Assembly (NCBI GenBank): GCA_012026795.1
Contig: VEPM01000007.1
Location: 1-64,000 of the forward strand
Source of the DNA: Candidatus Methanoperedens sp.
GTDB taxonomy: Archaea > Halobacteriota > Methanosarcinia > Methanosarcinales > Methanoperedenaceae
Reading direction: 5' to 3'
Length of the DNA: 64,000 nucleotides
Positions 45,399 through 54,078 of the stretch are shown here, piece by piece (within the stretch, counting starts at the first letter, position 1; each line of letters opens with the position of its first letter). Under the pieces are notes generated by a model. That model saw nothing but the letters and a program-made list of their open reading frames with translations. It was not told where the DNA came from and made no database searches. Position numbers and translations under genes: made by a program.

Positions 45399-46403
45399 TC
45401 ACTTATTTTTCCAGGCTAAATTTGTTTCCTCTTTTTCAACATCCTCTTTTAATCTTTTTTTAAGTTGGGAAAATGCAATACCCACCATTTCCTGTAACAT
45501 CCCTTTATCCTGTGTAGCGAAAAATTCACTTGTCGTTGGTTCCTGCTTCTTTATTCCTATAAATGGAAGGCTTCCGGTTGTCATATATATAGCCCATAGG
45601 TAATAAGTCAATGTATATATTCCAACAGAGAGATATATTATGGCAAGCAGTACATTATAATTTAACAGGTTTAAGAGTAATGTTATTGAAACAGGTACTA
45701 CAAGTATAGGGAAAAAAACCATACCCCATGCCATAGAGTCTTTCCATAAATTATATTCTTTTGTAATAAATACCCACCACATAATAAAGATCAAAAGAAT
45801 GCCGTAATTTGTTAAACCGATGATCTGGAAGTTAATAAAAAATATAAATGCAGCCATTGTCACTGATAATAAAAACATTGTTTTAATAGCAAATTTTATA
45901 GAAGTACCAACAGCAATGGGCTCTTCCATGAATTCACGTGATTTTACCTCTCTTGTGTACCCTTGTTTTAAGATATTCTGGACTTTTAAATCCATATTCT
46001 CAAGGCGCCCGAGAATAATATTTGTATCAACATGAGATTGTGCAATGTTCTCCATTAGAGGACGCAATCTTGCATAAACACCATCCTGAAAAGCCGTATC
46101 TATCAAAATATCAGCAATGATTTTTCTTTTAAAAATATTGATGCTAAAATATATTGCACCAGAACATATAAGAATTATTAATATATCAATTAAAGCATAA
46201 ATATAGTTTGATTTATTAAAAAGGTCAATATAAAGTGAAAAAAATGTAATCAAAAGGATCACTACCGAAATAATAAAAGCGCAAGCTAAGCCTATTTTTT
46301 CAAATAAAGATAAATGCTGGACAGGAGCCGATGATATATCTTCGGTAGTATTCAATAGCGGATTCTTCATAGTGTCACGGATATTGTTGCGTTCCATTGA
46401 CAT
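45399..46403 (-). CDS. Polytopic membrane protein of unknown function
   Basis: A 334-aa protein with about two helices near residues 36-105, a soluble loop (about 115-170) and about four further helices (about 172-290). The C-terminus is charged. I do not recognise a family. The ORF opens at 46403, overlapping the octaheme cytochrome by 29 bp; an internal ATG at 46370, with GTGA just upstream, would remove the overlap and is an equally good start. Tight linkage to the cytochrome suggests a membrane partner, but no heme motif is present. Confidence 0.7.
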   Translation of the reverse strand: MSMERNNIRDTMKNPLLNTTEDISSAPVQHLSLFEKIGLACAFIISVVILLITFFSLYIDLFNKSNYIYALIDILIILICSGAIYFSINIFKRKIIADILIDTAFQDGVYARLRPLMENIAQSHVDTNIILGRLENMDLKVQNILKQGYTREVKSREFMEEPIAVGTSIKFAIKTMFLLSVTMAAFIFFINFQIIGLTNYGILLIFIMWWVFITKEYNLWKDSMAWGMVFFPILVVPVSITLLLNLLNYNVLLAIIYLSVGIYTLTYYLWAIYMTTGSLPFIGIKKQEPTTSEFFATQDKGMLQEMVGIAFSQLKKRLKEDVEKEETNLAWKNK

Positions 46404-47466
46404 ATATTGTTACCTGTGGTTCAGTATAGTATTTAAAGTGTAATGAATTATTCGGAACAGGATTTCCCGTATTTTTACAGGCCATACAGAAATAACCCTG
46501 AATAAAAGCAGGCTGCAAAGTGATGGAATTCTCGATATTCCCCATACTGCTGCTGTTATAGGGGGGTGTTCTTGTCGCCCCATTGATATCCACAAAAAGA
46601 TTTCCTGACCTGCCGTGGCAATCCATGCATGATATAGTCATTGAATTGTGGACTGGCAAATTGAATGGGTTTGCAGGATAGGGCGATGTTCCAGCATTAT
46701 TCTGAGTTAATGGTTTATGGCATGATTTACAATAGGAATTAAGGTCTGAATAAGCGGATAAATTATGATTTTTTCTCCATTGTTCATTAGAATGACCACC
46801 TGCCAGAGCTGCCTGTTTAATATCTTCATGACAGGATATACAATCCGTATAGGTTGTAACCAGATTAATGTTATGCAGTTTCCCACCAGGATTCCCGGTT
46901 GTGTTTATTCCATTAATTATCTTCATTTGTCCTATTACAAGATTGCTTATTGTCCATGTACCTGATGAATTTAATACGTCCCATTCAATAAATTCCGGTC
47001 TTGTAAAATTAACATTTTTATAATAATCTGAATGGCAGAATATGCAAGCTTCATTCTCACCTTTCATCAAAGAATTTGAAACTGCGCCGCTGATAAAAGG
47101 ATTATGGGATTCTGCATTTGTTATGTTTTCTCCGAATACTTGTGCTAAAGGGGTCATAAATGTATTATTATTTGAATCCGTCACAATACGCAAAGGCATA
47201 CCATGGCAATCAAGACATCCGGGGACATCACTGCTATGCAGCTGATTTAATGATTCATTTAAATAATGGCAATTTTCACATGAAAAATATGTATGATGTA
47301 TTGATGAATCCAGGTCCTGCCTGATGTCAGGATGGCATTTTAAACATCGGGATATTCCTGAAGGATATATATTATGCTCTCCTGAAAACAGGGAATAAAC
47401 TGAAGGTAATAAAAATATCGCAGCGACAATTAATGCCCCGATAAGTAATTGATGCCTTATTTCCAT
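46375..47466 (-). CDS. Octaheme c-type cytochrome with one CXXCK site
   Basis: A 363-aa secreted or membrane-anchored protein with a hydrophobic N-terminus (about residues 8-26). It has seven CX2CH motifs and one CX2CK (C327-K331), the lysine-type site known from NrfA nitrite reductase. The N-terminal half aligns with the tetraheme cytochrome at 48262: both have LF-(S/A)-G-(E/Q)-HN exactly at residue 26, then four hemes, LM(K/E)G.NEACI.CH and W(T)(I/V)SN. The other four sites are in an added C-terminal half. Several sequons are present. Context: signal peptidase I lies between the two related cytochromes. It could be an electron carrier or an enzyme; the Lys ligand hints at a catalytic or special-potential heme. 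Confidence 0.92.
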   Translation of the reverse strand: MEIRHQLLIGALIVAAIFLLPSVYSLFSGEHNIYPSGISRCLKCHPDIRQDLDSSIHHTYFSCENCHYLNESLNQLHSSDVPGCLDCHGMPLRIVTDSNNNTFMTPLAQVFGENITNAESHNPFISGAVSNSLMKGENEACIFCHSDYYKNVNFTRPEFIEWDVLNSSGTWTISNLVIGQMKIINGINTTGNPGGKLHNINLVTTYTDCISCHEDIKQAALAGGHSNEQWRKNHNLSAYSDLNSYCKSCHKPLTQNNAGTSPYPANPFNLPVHNSMTISCMDCHGRSGNLFVDINGATRTPPYNSSSMGNIENSITLQPAFIQGYFCMACKNTGNPVPNNSLHFKYYTEPQVTIYVNGTQQYP

Positions 47467-47488
47467 GTATCTACATTCATTGTAAACT

Positions 47489-48214
47489 TTATCTATTTTG
47501 CCATGGCTTTTTCTTGAATGAAAGAGTAATATATAATATTATACAAAGAACTATAATAACATAACCGTAAATTTTGATCACCTGGAAAAACAGGAAATAA
47601 CTCCTGTAATCATTTCCAAAAAGAGCTAACTGCTGGTCCTTGGCATCAACTATGAAAAATCTCCCGTATCTTTTGATAACAATAGGCTTTCCATTAATAG
47701 TAATAGCTTTTGCAAGAATATTTTCTTTCGTGATCTTCCATCCGTCCATCAGGCCTGAGAAATCCCCTGCTGTTCTTATCATGCCGTCATCGCCAATCTT
47801 AGCTATCCTGTGAGTTACGGGCCGGCTTGTATAAGGGTCAATGAACATTACGATATCCCCGATGTTATATGATTTACCTATATTTTGCATCAGGATCAGG
47901 TCGTTTCTTTCAAACGTAGGTACCATACTTCCGGATACTACTGCTGTAAAGAATATACTTTTTGATGCAATAATTAACATAATTAATGAAAAAATAGAAA
48001 AGATCATTACTTCTTTGAGTATCATCTTCTGGGAATCCTGAGGTTGTTTGGAAATATCCCTTATGTAATTATTTATGCTGGATTTTCTATGGTATGATAA
48101 AGAATAGCGTTTTACAGGATTAAAAAAGTCATTGTTAAGTATTGACTTCCTCAAAATGATCAAAGATATAAAAAGAGATGCAATGACCAAAATACTCAGT
48201 AGCGGTAAAAACAT
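47489..48214 (-). CDS. Signal peptidase I (Sec11-like)
   Basis: A 241-aa membrane protease that removes signal peptides from secreted proteins. The catalytic Ser is S96 in SGSMVPTF and the archaeal-type His is H135 in VTHRI, with GD following at about 142-152. Helices lie at about residues 4-22, 72-92 and a C-terminal one near 215-232. It has an unusually long N-terminal part with two helices before the Ser. It sits between two related cytochromes. Its ATG (48212-48214) comes immediately after an 11-T run that ends the tetraheme terminator, so it has no visible ribosome site and its expression is odd. Confidence 0.88.
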   Translation of the reverse strand: MFLPLLSILVIASLFISLIILRKSILNNDFFNPVKRYSLSYHRKSSINNYIRDISKQPQDSQKMILKEVMIFSIFSLIMLIIASKSIFFTAVVSGSMVPTFERNDLILMQNIGKSYNIGDIVMFIDPYTSRPVTHRIAKIGDDGMIRTAGDFSGLMDGWKITKENILAKAITINGKPIVIKRYGRFFIVDAKDQQLALFGNDYRSYFLFFQVIKIYGYVIIVLCIILYITLSFKKKPWQNR

Positions 48215-48250
48215 AAAAAAAAAAAGAAAAGGAAAAAATTTTCCTTTTAT
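48215..48250 (-). terminator. Hairpin and 11-T run after the tetraheme cytochrome
   Basis: Arms 48227-48236 and 48239-48248 (AAAAGGAAAA/TTTTCCTTTT) are followed on the minus strand by eleven T residues (48215-48225). The element sits 14 nt beyond the tetraheme stop codon and touches the start codon of the signal peptidase gene. Confidence 0.75.
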
Positions 48251-48261
48251 TTGTACAGATA

Positions 48262-48885
48262 TTAATATTCTGCAGTTGAATTTGTAACAGTTGTGTTTAC
48301 ACCACTTGACTGGAAGTTGCTGACAGTCCAGACACCGGTTTCATTGCTGTCTGCTATGAAGGATAATCTGGTAGGCTTGTTCCATGTTATTGTTACTGCA
48401 ACATGTGTATGGCAGCCGATGCATGCTTCATTGGATCCTTCCATCAGGTCACCCTGTGTAGCATTTGCCGAGTTAACAAAGTCCTTATGTGCTTCTTTAG
48501 ATCCATTGTAGATCGAAGTTGCCATAGGTGCGGCGAATATGTTACCACTGACACCATGGCAGTCCATACATGCCGGTGCAGCTGCTGCATGGATGTTTCC
48601 ACTGCTATTTCCGGAAACAATCGCTCCAAGCTCAGTTTGAGACGTAATGTGGCATTCAACGCATGTTGTTTGGCCATCTGCATGTGCTCCATTTCCACCC
48701 ATAGCATCCATCTGTTGCTGGACATCTGCGTGGCATTTAGCGCAAGGTACACCCATATCTGTTGTATTTGTTTTATCTACATCATACCAGTTATGCTGGC
48801 CTGCGAATAAAGCAAGTGTTTCTGGCAGGGCAACCAAGCCAATAGCCAGAATTGCTATTCCCAATATTACTAATTTATTTGTCAT
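48262..48885 (-). CDS. Small secreted tetraheme c-type cytochrome (candidate nanowire subunit)
   Basis: A 207-aa protein with four CX2CH motifs (CAKCH, CVECH, CMDCH, CIGCH). I chose the ATG at 48885: upstream ATG 48915 and TTG 48924 exist, but this one has GGATGTGA before it and aligns exactly with the N-terminus of the related octaheme protein. A signal peptide covers about residues 4-26. Seven N-glycosylation sequons are present. The gene is a single unit with its own TATA box, repeated operator-like sequence and strong terminator, which suggests high expression. Size and heme number match the archaeal extracellular cytochrome nanowire subunits described from Pyrobaculum and Archaeoglobus. 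Polymerisation is inferred, not shown. Confidence 0.92.
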   Translation of the reverse strand: MTNKLVILGIAILAIGLVALPETLALFAGQHNWYDVDKTNTTDMGVPCAKCHADVQQQMDAMGGNGAHADGQTTCVECHITSQTELGAIVSGNSSGNIHAAAAPACMDCHGVSGNIFAAPMATSIYNGSKEAHKDFVNSANATQGDLMEGSNEACIGCHTHVAVTITWNKPTRLSFIADSNETGVWTVSNFQSSGVNTTVTNSTAEY

Positions 48886-48982
48886 ATTTTTCACATCCTT
48901 TCCTACCCATTTCATTTTACCCAATTTGGGTTTAATTTGGGTATAATTAGTATAAAGTCATATTAGTTTATATACATTTCGA
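48886..48982 (-). promoter_or_regulatory. Promoter and operator-like repeats of the tetraheme cytochrome
   Basis: A TATA box on the minus strand (TGTATATAAACTAA, about 48965-48980) lies about 85 nt before the ATG. Between them, AATTTGGGT occurs twice (48923-48931 and 48934-48942) at one-helical-turn spacing, and the first copy is part of an inverted repeat ACCCAATTTGGGT (48919-48931). This looks like a protein-binding site or a leader RNA element. GGATGTGA lies 6 nt before the chosen ATG. Confidence 0.6.
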
Positions 48983-49420
48983 TTAACCCCATATCATATC
49001 CTCCACAACATACCCTATCCGTCGTCCTTTTTCATCTACGACAATTATAGATATATGCACAGAGTCATTGACTTGCGGGTAATATTCTTCGTCAAAACCT
49101 ATGTTGAATGTATATGTGCCATTTCCTTTATATGGTAACACCTCCCAGGGACCGGTTGCGTTCATGCTCGCTTTTGTACCATTCCTTACTACCAGTGTCC
49201 TGCCGGATATGGCCGGGAATGCCTGTGCAATAGTATTTCTGGGTCTTGCAGCATAATCGACCATTCCCTGAGTAAAGGTAAGATTTTCCGGGACCACATA
49301 ATCCCCTTTTTCCACGAATGAAATATTCACCTTCAATACGGGTACCTGTTTTAAAGGATTTTCTATACATCCTGAAGCTACTATTCCAAGAAGGAATAAC
49401 AAAATTATTTTCGTTTTCAT
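48983..49420 (-). CDS. Small lipoprotein of unknown function
   Basis: A 145-aa protein with a signal peptide and lipobox ASGC (Cys18), so it should be lipid-anchored on the outer face of the membrane. The rest is a beta-rich domain (residues ~30-145) without heme motifs or recognised family. The start is 3 bp after the hexaheme cytochrome stop, so it is the last gene of aglB-surface protein-hexaheme-lipoprotein. It could be an assembly or anchoring factor for the neighbouring cytochromes. Confidence 0.75.
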   Translation of the reverse strand: MKTKIILLFLLGIVASGCIENPLKQVPVLKVNISFVEKGDYVVPENLTFTQGMVDYAARPRNTIAQAFPAISGRTLVVRNGTKASMNATGPWEVLPYKGNGTYTFNIGFDEEYYPQVNDSVHISIIVVDEKGRRIGYVVEDMIWG

Positions 49421-49423
49421 GAT

Positions 49424-50137
49424 TTACCTCAATATTTGCGTAAACTGTCCTAATAACTTAATAATAAATTCTCCGATAGATGGATATTCGGGCTTATTTG
49501 ATATGTTTGGCATGGATATATTTGATAATGAAGGAAGCTTTGCTTTATCTTCTGCCCCAAGACTATTAACATATACTTCTATATATTCACCATGGCATGC
49601 CACACACATTTTTTCAATTCTTTTGCCATGTACGACATGCGGATTCACATTATGACAATCCGAACATCTGGTTTTCAATGGCTTCTTATAAGTACCGTTT
49701 TCATATGTGTGGCAACTCAGACATGCAGTTTTGCTCATTACCCTGTGGAAATCCCCCGCAGTTACATTTTTTTGGGATTTTAACCCAACATGACATCGTA
49801 TGCAAACTATATCCTTGTGAAGATTTGCTATTTTCGTCATATCAATTTTCCTATCATCACCCTTAGCATAACCTTTTACCTGATTGGAATGGCAATTTTC
49901 ACAAGAACTGGAAATCGCACTTGCCTTTTCTGTCCCTGCAAGCATATAGTGGCATGGTAAACATATTTTGGCATCATGCCAGCGTGCTCCTACCCCATCT
50001 TTAAATTCAGGCCTCTCATAAGCACTGGCAGGACCTGCGAACAGAAAAGGTAACATAACCATAGTACAAATAATAAAAATTATATTTTTATTTATTGGCA
50101 CTATTTTTTTTCTTGAAGTTTTATAATTTTTAATCAT
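49424..50137 (-). CDS. Hexaheme c-type cytochrome
   Basis: A 237-aa protein with a signal peptide or anchor (about residues 19-40, ending ASA) and six CX2CH motifs (CLPCH, CENCH, CIRCH, CLSCH, CSDCH, CVACH) in about 130 residues. The heme-free C-terminal 60 residues end in a possible amphipathic helix (IGEFIIKLLGQF). The ATG directly abuts the stop of the preceding surface-protein gene (TAG-ATG), so they are translationally coupled. Heme density is much higher than in the giants, typical of compact electron-transfer cytochromes. It may link membrane carriers to the larger extracellular proteins. Confidence 0.92.
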   Translation of the reverse strand: MIKNYKTSRKKIVPINKNIIFIICTMVMLPFLFAGPASAYERPEFKDGVGARWHDAKICLPCHYMLAGTEKASAISSSCENCHSNQVKGYAKGDDRKIDMTKIANLHKDIVCIRCHVGLKSQKNVTAGDFHRVMSKTACLSCHTYENGTYKKPLKTRCSDCHNVNPHVVHGKRIEKMCVACHGEYIEVYVNSLGAEDKAKLPSLSNISMPNISNKPEYPSIGEFIIKLLGQFTQILR

Positions 50138-51751
50138 CTATGACCTGAATAATCTTAATATTACTATGAAGAGTATAATAACAACATATTCCTGAAATCC
50201 CGGGGTAGATTTGGGCGTTGGAGCCGCTGTTCCGGTTGGAACAGAAGTACTTATCTTTTCAGGAGTGATCATCGGTACAGGAGTCCTGGTAATTTTAACA
50301 GGCTGCTGCTGCGCAATTATGGATTCTTTTACATTAAAGCTGATATTTCCTGAATTGATCTTTTGTATATACCGCTCATCCTGGTAAAGGAACTGGTCCA
50401 GAACGGTCGCTTTTGCGGGGGGAAGAATGAAAATGCCTGTATCATTAATATTTAATGTGTATGAGAATGAAGTAGCGTTACCTGCCCGAAGAACAACAGT
50501 TTTTAATATATTTGAAAAAGATATGTTCCCGGATTTTAATGAGTAATTAACCGGAACACTATCCATAATTTTTACTATAGCTGCTACATTTCCCTGGTTT
50601 TTGGCCTCTATCGTAACAGTCACATTATCTCCTTTTGCAGGATTTTCAATATTTGAGTACTTTGATAATACTACATAAGGGCCGTTCACTATAAGTTTGT
50701 CAAGATTTTTATTATATTCCAGACCATCCTGGTATTCGATCCTGGAACTGCCAGGCTGGAAAAAATAAGTACCGGGTTTTTGGGGTTTTACCATATAAGA
50801 TATCGATTTTTCCTCAAGGGGACCTAATGAGAAATTCCAGGACATATTTGGATTTACTGGTATAAGACCACCGGGAATAGCTTCCTCAAGGGTCAGGTTT
50901 TCAATTTTCCGACTCTCATTATTCTTTATAAATACAGAAACAACGGCAACATCTCCCATATAAATCTTTTCAGTTACGGATTTTCTAATATCAATTCTTT
51001 TTTCGGTCTGCGGCTTTACTTCAATATTAATAGAATCAACAACCTTATAAGTCTTACCGAACCTGTCATTTCCACTGGCCTGTGCAAATATCGTAAAATT
51101 TTTTTTTTCTTCAACATATGGAGCCCTGAAACGAACTGTATTAGCGTCTGATTCATTTCCGGCAGTTATATCGAGCAATTCATAATACAATTTATCATCA
51201 ACAAGCAAAGGCAAACTTGAATTGATCCTGAGTATCGTATCCTTTAATACGGCTTTGCCGTCATTCCTTACTGAAAAATTAAAGGAGATCTCAGAACCCG
51301 GGACAAATGACCGCCTGACTACCATTTTATTTTTGATCCTTTCTTCATTGGGAGCGATTGATACCCTGGGTATTGGCCGCCCTGCAACCCTGGTCTCAAT
51401 CCTGACCGATTGATCAACAACAACATTGAGTCCGAGGCTCGCTCCGATATTCCCCCTTTTTTCCTGAAGATTTACGATCGTGATATTCATCTGGTCGTTT
51501 ATATTCATCCAATCATTGATCCGTGTTAGATTTTTTGATATTATATTGTGGTCTTTATCATATACGGAAATAAGGGAGCTGTTATCATAAAAATCCGAAG
51601 CTTCAATATAAAAACCATCCCTGATCACAAATTCCATCAACCTTAATGTCTTTTCCTGGGGGTCCACCCATTCAATATCATCAGCTAATGCCGGGATAAT
51701 AAATAGAAAAATAATAATTGGAATTATTAAAATTTTATATAGATTTTTCAT
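50138..51751 (-). CDS. Surface protein with COG1361-type domains and PGF-CTERM signal
   Basis: A 537-aa protein: a signal peptide (ending ALA, about residue 22), several conserved-repeat/COG1361-like beta domains (about 130-460), a Thr/Pro-rich linker, and a C-terminus TPGFQEYVVIILFIVILR. The latter is a PGF-CTERM-like signal (PGF, helix, basic end), which in archaea is cut by archaeosortase A and replaced by a lipid anchor. Sequons are frequent. It shares one base with the aglB stop and abuts the hexaheme gene, so glycosylation enzyme, surface protein and cytochrome form one operon. A scaffold for the cytochromes is plausible. Confidence 0.82.
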   Translation of the reverse strand: MKNLYKILIIPIIIFLFIIPALADDIEWVDPQEKTLRLMEFVIRDGFYIEASDFYDNSSLISVYDKDHNIISKNLTRINDWMNINDQMNITIVNLQEKRGNIGASLGLNVVVDQSVRIETRVAGRPIPRVSIAPNEERIKNKMVVRRSFVPGSEISFNFSVRNDGKAVLKDTILRINSSLPLLVDDKLYYELLDITAGNESDANTVRFRAPYVEEKKNFTIFAQASGNDRFGKTYKVVDSINIEVKPQTEKRIDIRKSVTEKIYMGDVAVVSVFIKNNESRKIENLTLEEAIPGGLIPVNPNMSWNFSLGPLEEKSISYMVKPQKPGTYFFQPGSSRIEYQDGLEYNKNLDKLIVNGPYVVLSKYSNIENPAKGDNVTVTIEAKNQGNVAAIVKIMDSVPVNYSLKSGNISFSNILKTVVLRAGNATSFSYTLNINDTGIFILPPAKATVLDQFLYQDERYIQKINSGNISFNVKESIIAQQQPVKITRTPVPMITPEKISTSVPTGTAAPTPKSTPGFQEYVVIILFIVILRLFRS

Positions 51752-54012
51752 CAGTTCACCGATATTGTATTACCATTAAGGATATCTTTTTCTGAAACAT
51801 TAATAGAACGGGTAATATTATCATATTTTAATGTAAAGCCTTCTAATAACTTTGTCCTGTAAGGACTTTCTTTTGAATATGGAACTATAAATTCAAAATA
51901 TCCGTTTTCATCTGTATTATTTTTTTGTGTATACTCAAATCTTCTTTTCTGGTTTGTAATTATCGTGCCTGAAAGCATTACAGATTCATTCGATGTAGCA
52001 TTTCCAATTATCCTTGCACCCATTACATATTCAAATATTTTAATGTCCCTGCTTACGTTGTCAAATATGTCATAATGCATTTCCTTTGATTCATATATCA
52101 TTCTGTAGTTTTTAAGTCCTGCGCCATCGAACACATGCATTTTTGAATACATTGTTTGGAAATAATTATTATTGGGAAAATTATTTTTATCAAAATACAT
52201 CCCGATATCTTTGTTTGCTAAATTTGCAATACCAAAAAATGTCCCTTTTATAACTACTTGATCACCCTGACTGAACTTATTTAACCCCATTTGCATATCC
52301 ATAACAACATATCTTGCTTTTCTTTTATCCATTATCTCATTTGCAAGTATTTCATTATCCTCTGTGAAAAACCTGGCAGCTTCATCACCGCCGATCTGGA
52401 AATTATTGGCTACAACCGGACGTTTTGAAATATACAATATCCAGTTGCCATAATCCCACCATGCCATAACACCATACTGGGGGATTCTTCCAGGATCAGG
52501 GGTGTTATCTCTTAACCACACCAATGAATCATACCAGTCATCCGAGATTTTGGGCGGAGATTGTGCCATATTATACGCCATCACGGAATTTGGAATAACA
52601 AGAATCGTGAGAATGAACAAAGCAATATAATCCGATTTCAGGTGAAAAGTTTTGAATTTACCAGTATTACAACTATATAATGCGACCTTATCCAATAAGA
52701 ATCCCGATAATATCGCCACATTTACTGCAAGCATATAAGTAAAACGCCTCTGGGATAGAGCAAGTGACACGACTAATAAAGTCCATATTATGAGAAATAA
52801 TGTTCCTTTATCGGCCCCTCTTCGACTATAATAAATTAATAAGAAAAATCCTATGATCGCAAAATAAAAACTAAAAGAGAATTGATACCACACAGGATTA
52901 CTGAAAAATCGCCATCCTAAAAAAATCCCATCATATGTATAAAATAAAGGTTGCGCCTCAATTACCTGTTTTATGGCAGACGCATCCCTTAGCAAATATC
53001 CTATACTGTTCAATAAATTTTCGTAAAAAGATGGCAAGCTAATTACCATCATGAAAAAGAAAGAAGCAAAAATAACAATTAATATTAATGGGTAGAAAAT
53101 CCATTTCTGGCCTTTCATGAACCTGGAAATTATTCCTAAAAAAACAACTATTATCGCACCAAAAAATACATACATTAACTGGAAATATGACAGCACACCT
53201 GCTTGCAGATTTTTCTGCCATGGTATCCAGAGATAAAAAAGCAGAATCGTAAAAAAAGCGATGGAAAATGAAATAATCCCGGTTTTTAGAAGATAATTAG
53301 AATCAACATTAGATTTTTTATCAATGATAAACTGAATGATTACATAAGATAATATTATCCCGATAAATATCGGAGCTCCGATCCATGTAAGAAACGATAA
53401 TCCGATCATAATCCCGGATAAGATAGAGAACCTGTAGGAATCGTTTTTTAAAGATCTCATAAAAAACAAATAAGCTATAACCGAAATAAGCACCTCAAGA
53501 ATATGATGGTCAACAAATCCCACGAACGATATCTGGGCATGCGCCGGCATCACTGCAAGTAAAAGGGAACTATATAGACCTGCACGTTCATTAAAAATTT
53601 CTTTTGCAATATAATATACTGAAATTATAGAAATAATTCCTGTAAATACGGGGGTAAATGCACCTATTATTTCAACAAGATACGTACCCGGATTGCCAGA
53701 ACCGGCAATTAAAGAGACCAGGGCGATGCTTTGATCTGAAAGAGGTGGCCACCCTACGGCAGCACCGTATGGAAAATTAAGGAACGGATCGAAAAAGAAC
53801 GTCCCGGGGAAAGTCTCTATATATGAAAATACCCGCCACATGTGGTAATATGGATCTGCCTCAAGAAACACTACCCTGCCTGGCTCAAAAACCTGCGAAA
53901 AAGTAAAAAGCCTTACTTTAAAACCTATTAAAAGTATTAGAAATAAGAAAATGAAAGTCTTAGATTCCGGCCTGATTTTATTCCAAATTGTCATTTTTGC
54001 GTATAAACTCAT
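51751..54012 (-). CDS. aglB: AglB oligosaccharyltransferase (STT3 family)
   Basis: The catalytic subunit that moves a lipid-linked glycan to Asn in N-X-S/T on the outer face of the membrane. Length 753 aa with about 13 helices and a C-terminal soluble domain. The first acidic motif is EADPYYH (about residue 51), the second VDHHILE, and the STT3 hallmark WWDYG lies at residues 518-522. A beta-sandwich end (from about residue 670) follows. It heads the operon that includes a PGF-CTERM protein and a hexaheme cytochrome, and diverges from the Agl23-like gene. The many sequons in the cytochromes are likely substrates. Confidence 0.95.
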   Translation of the reverse strand: MSLYAKMTIWNKIRPESKTFIFLFLILLIGFKVRLFTFSQVFEPGRVVFLEADPYYHMWRVFSYIETFPGTFFFDPFLNFPYGAAVGWPPLSDQSIALVSLIAGSGNPGTYLVEIIGAFTPVFTGIISIISVYYIAKEIFNERAGLYSSLLLAVMPAHAQISFVGFVDHHILEVLISVIAYLFFMRSLKNDSYRFSILSGIMIGLSFLTWIGAPIFIGIILSYVIIQFIIDKKSNVDSNYLLKTGIISFSIAFFTILLFYLWIPWQKNLQAGVLSYFQLMYVFFGAIIVVFLGIISRFMKGQKWIFYPLILIVIFASFFFMMVISLPSFYENLLNSIGYLLRDASAIKQVIEAQPLFYTYDGIFLGWRFFSNPVWYQFSFSFYFAIIGFFLLIYYSRRGADKGTLFLIIWTLLVVSLALSQRRFTYMLAVNVAILSGFLLDKVALYSCNTGKFKTFHLKSDYIALFILTILVIPNSVMAYNMAQSPPKISDDWYDSLVWLRDNTPDPGRIPQYGVMAWWDYGNWILYISKRPVVANNFQIGGDEAARFFTEDNEILANEIMDKRKARYVVMDMQMGLNKFSQGDQVVIKGTFFGIANLANKDIGMYFDKNNFPNNNYFQTMYSKMHVFDGAGLKNYRMIYESKEMHYDIFDNVSRDIKIFEYVMGARIIGNATSNESVMLSGTIITNQKRRFEYTQKNNTDENGYFEFIVPYSKESPYRTKLLEGFTLKYDNITRSINVSEKDILNGNTISVN

Positions 54013-54078
54013 ACAATAATATAACTATTTAAGCTTTACAAAAGTAATTTTTTGATTTTTTCGATAGGTTTTTATTGA
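54013..54078. promoter_or_regulatory. Short divergent promoter region, aglB and Agl23-like gene
   Basis: Only 66 bp separate the two starts, so the promoters must overlap. AT-rich TATA-like sequence is present (ATAATATAACTATTTAAG, about 54015-54032). The plus-strand gene has GATAGG about 11 nt before its ATG. Confidence 0.4.
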
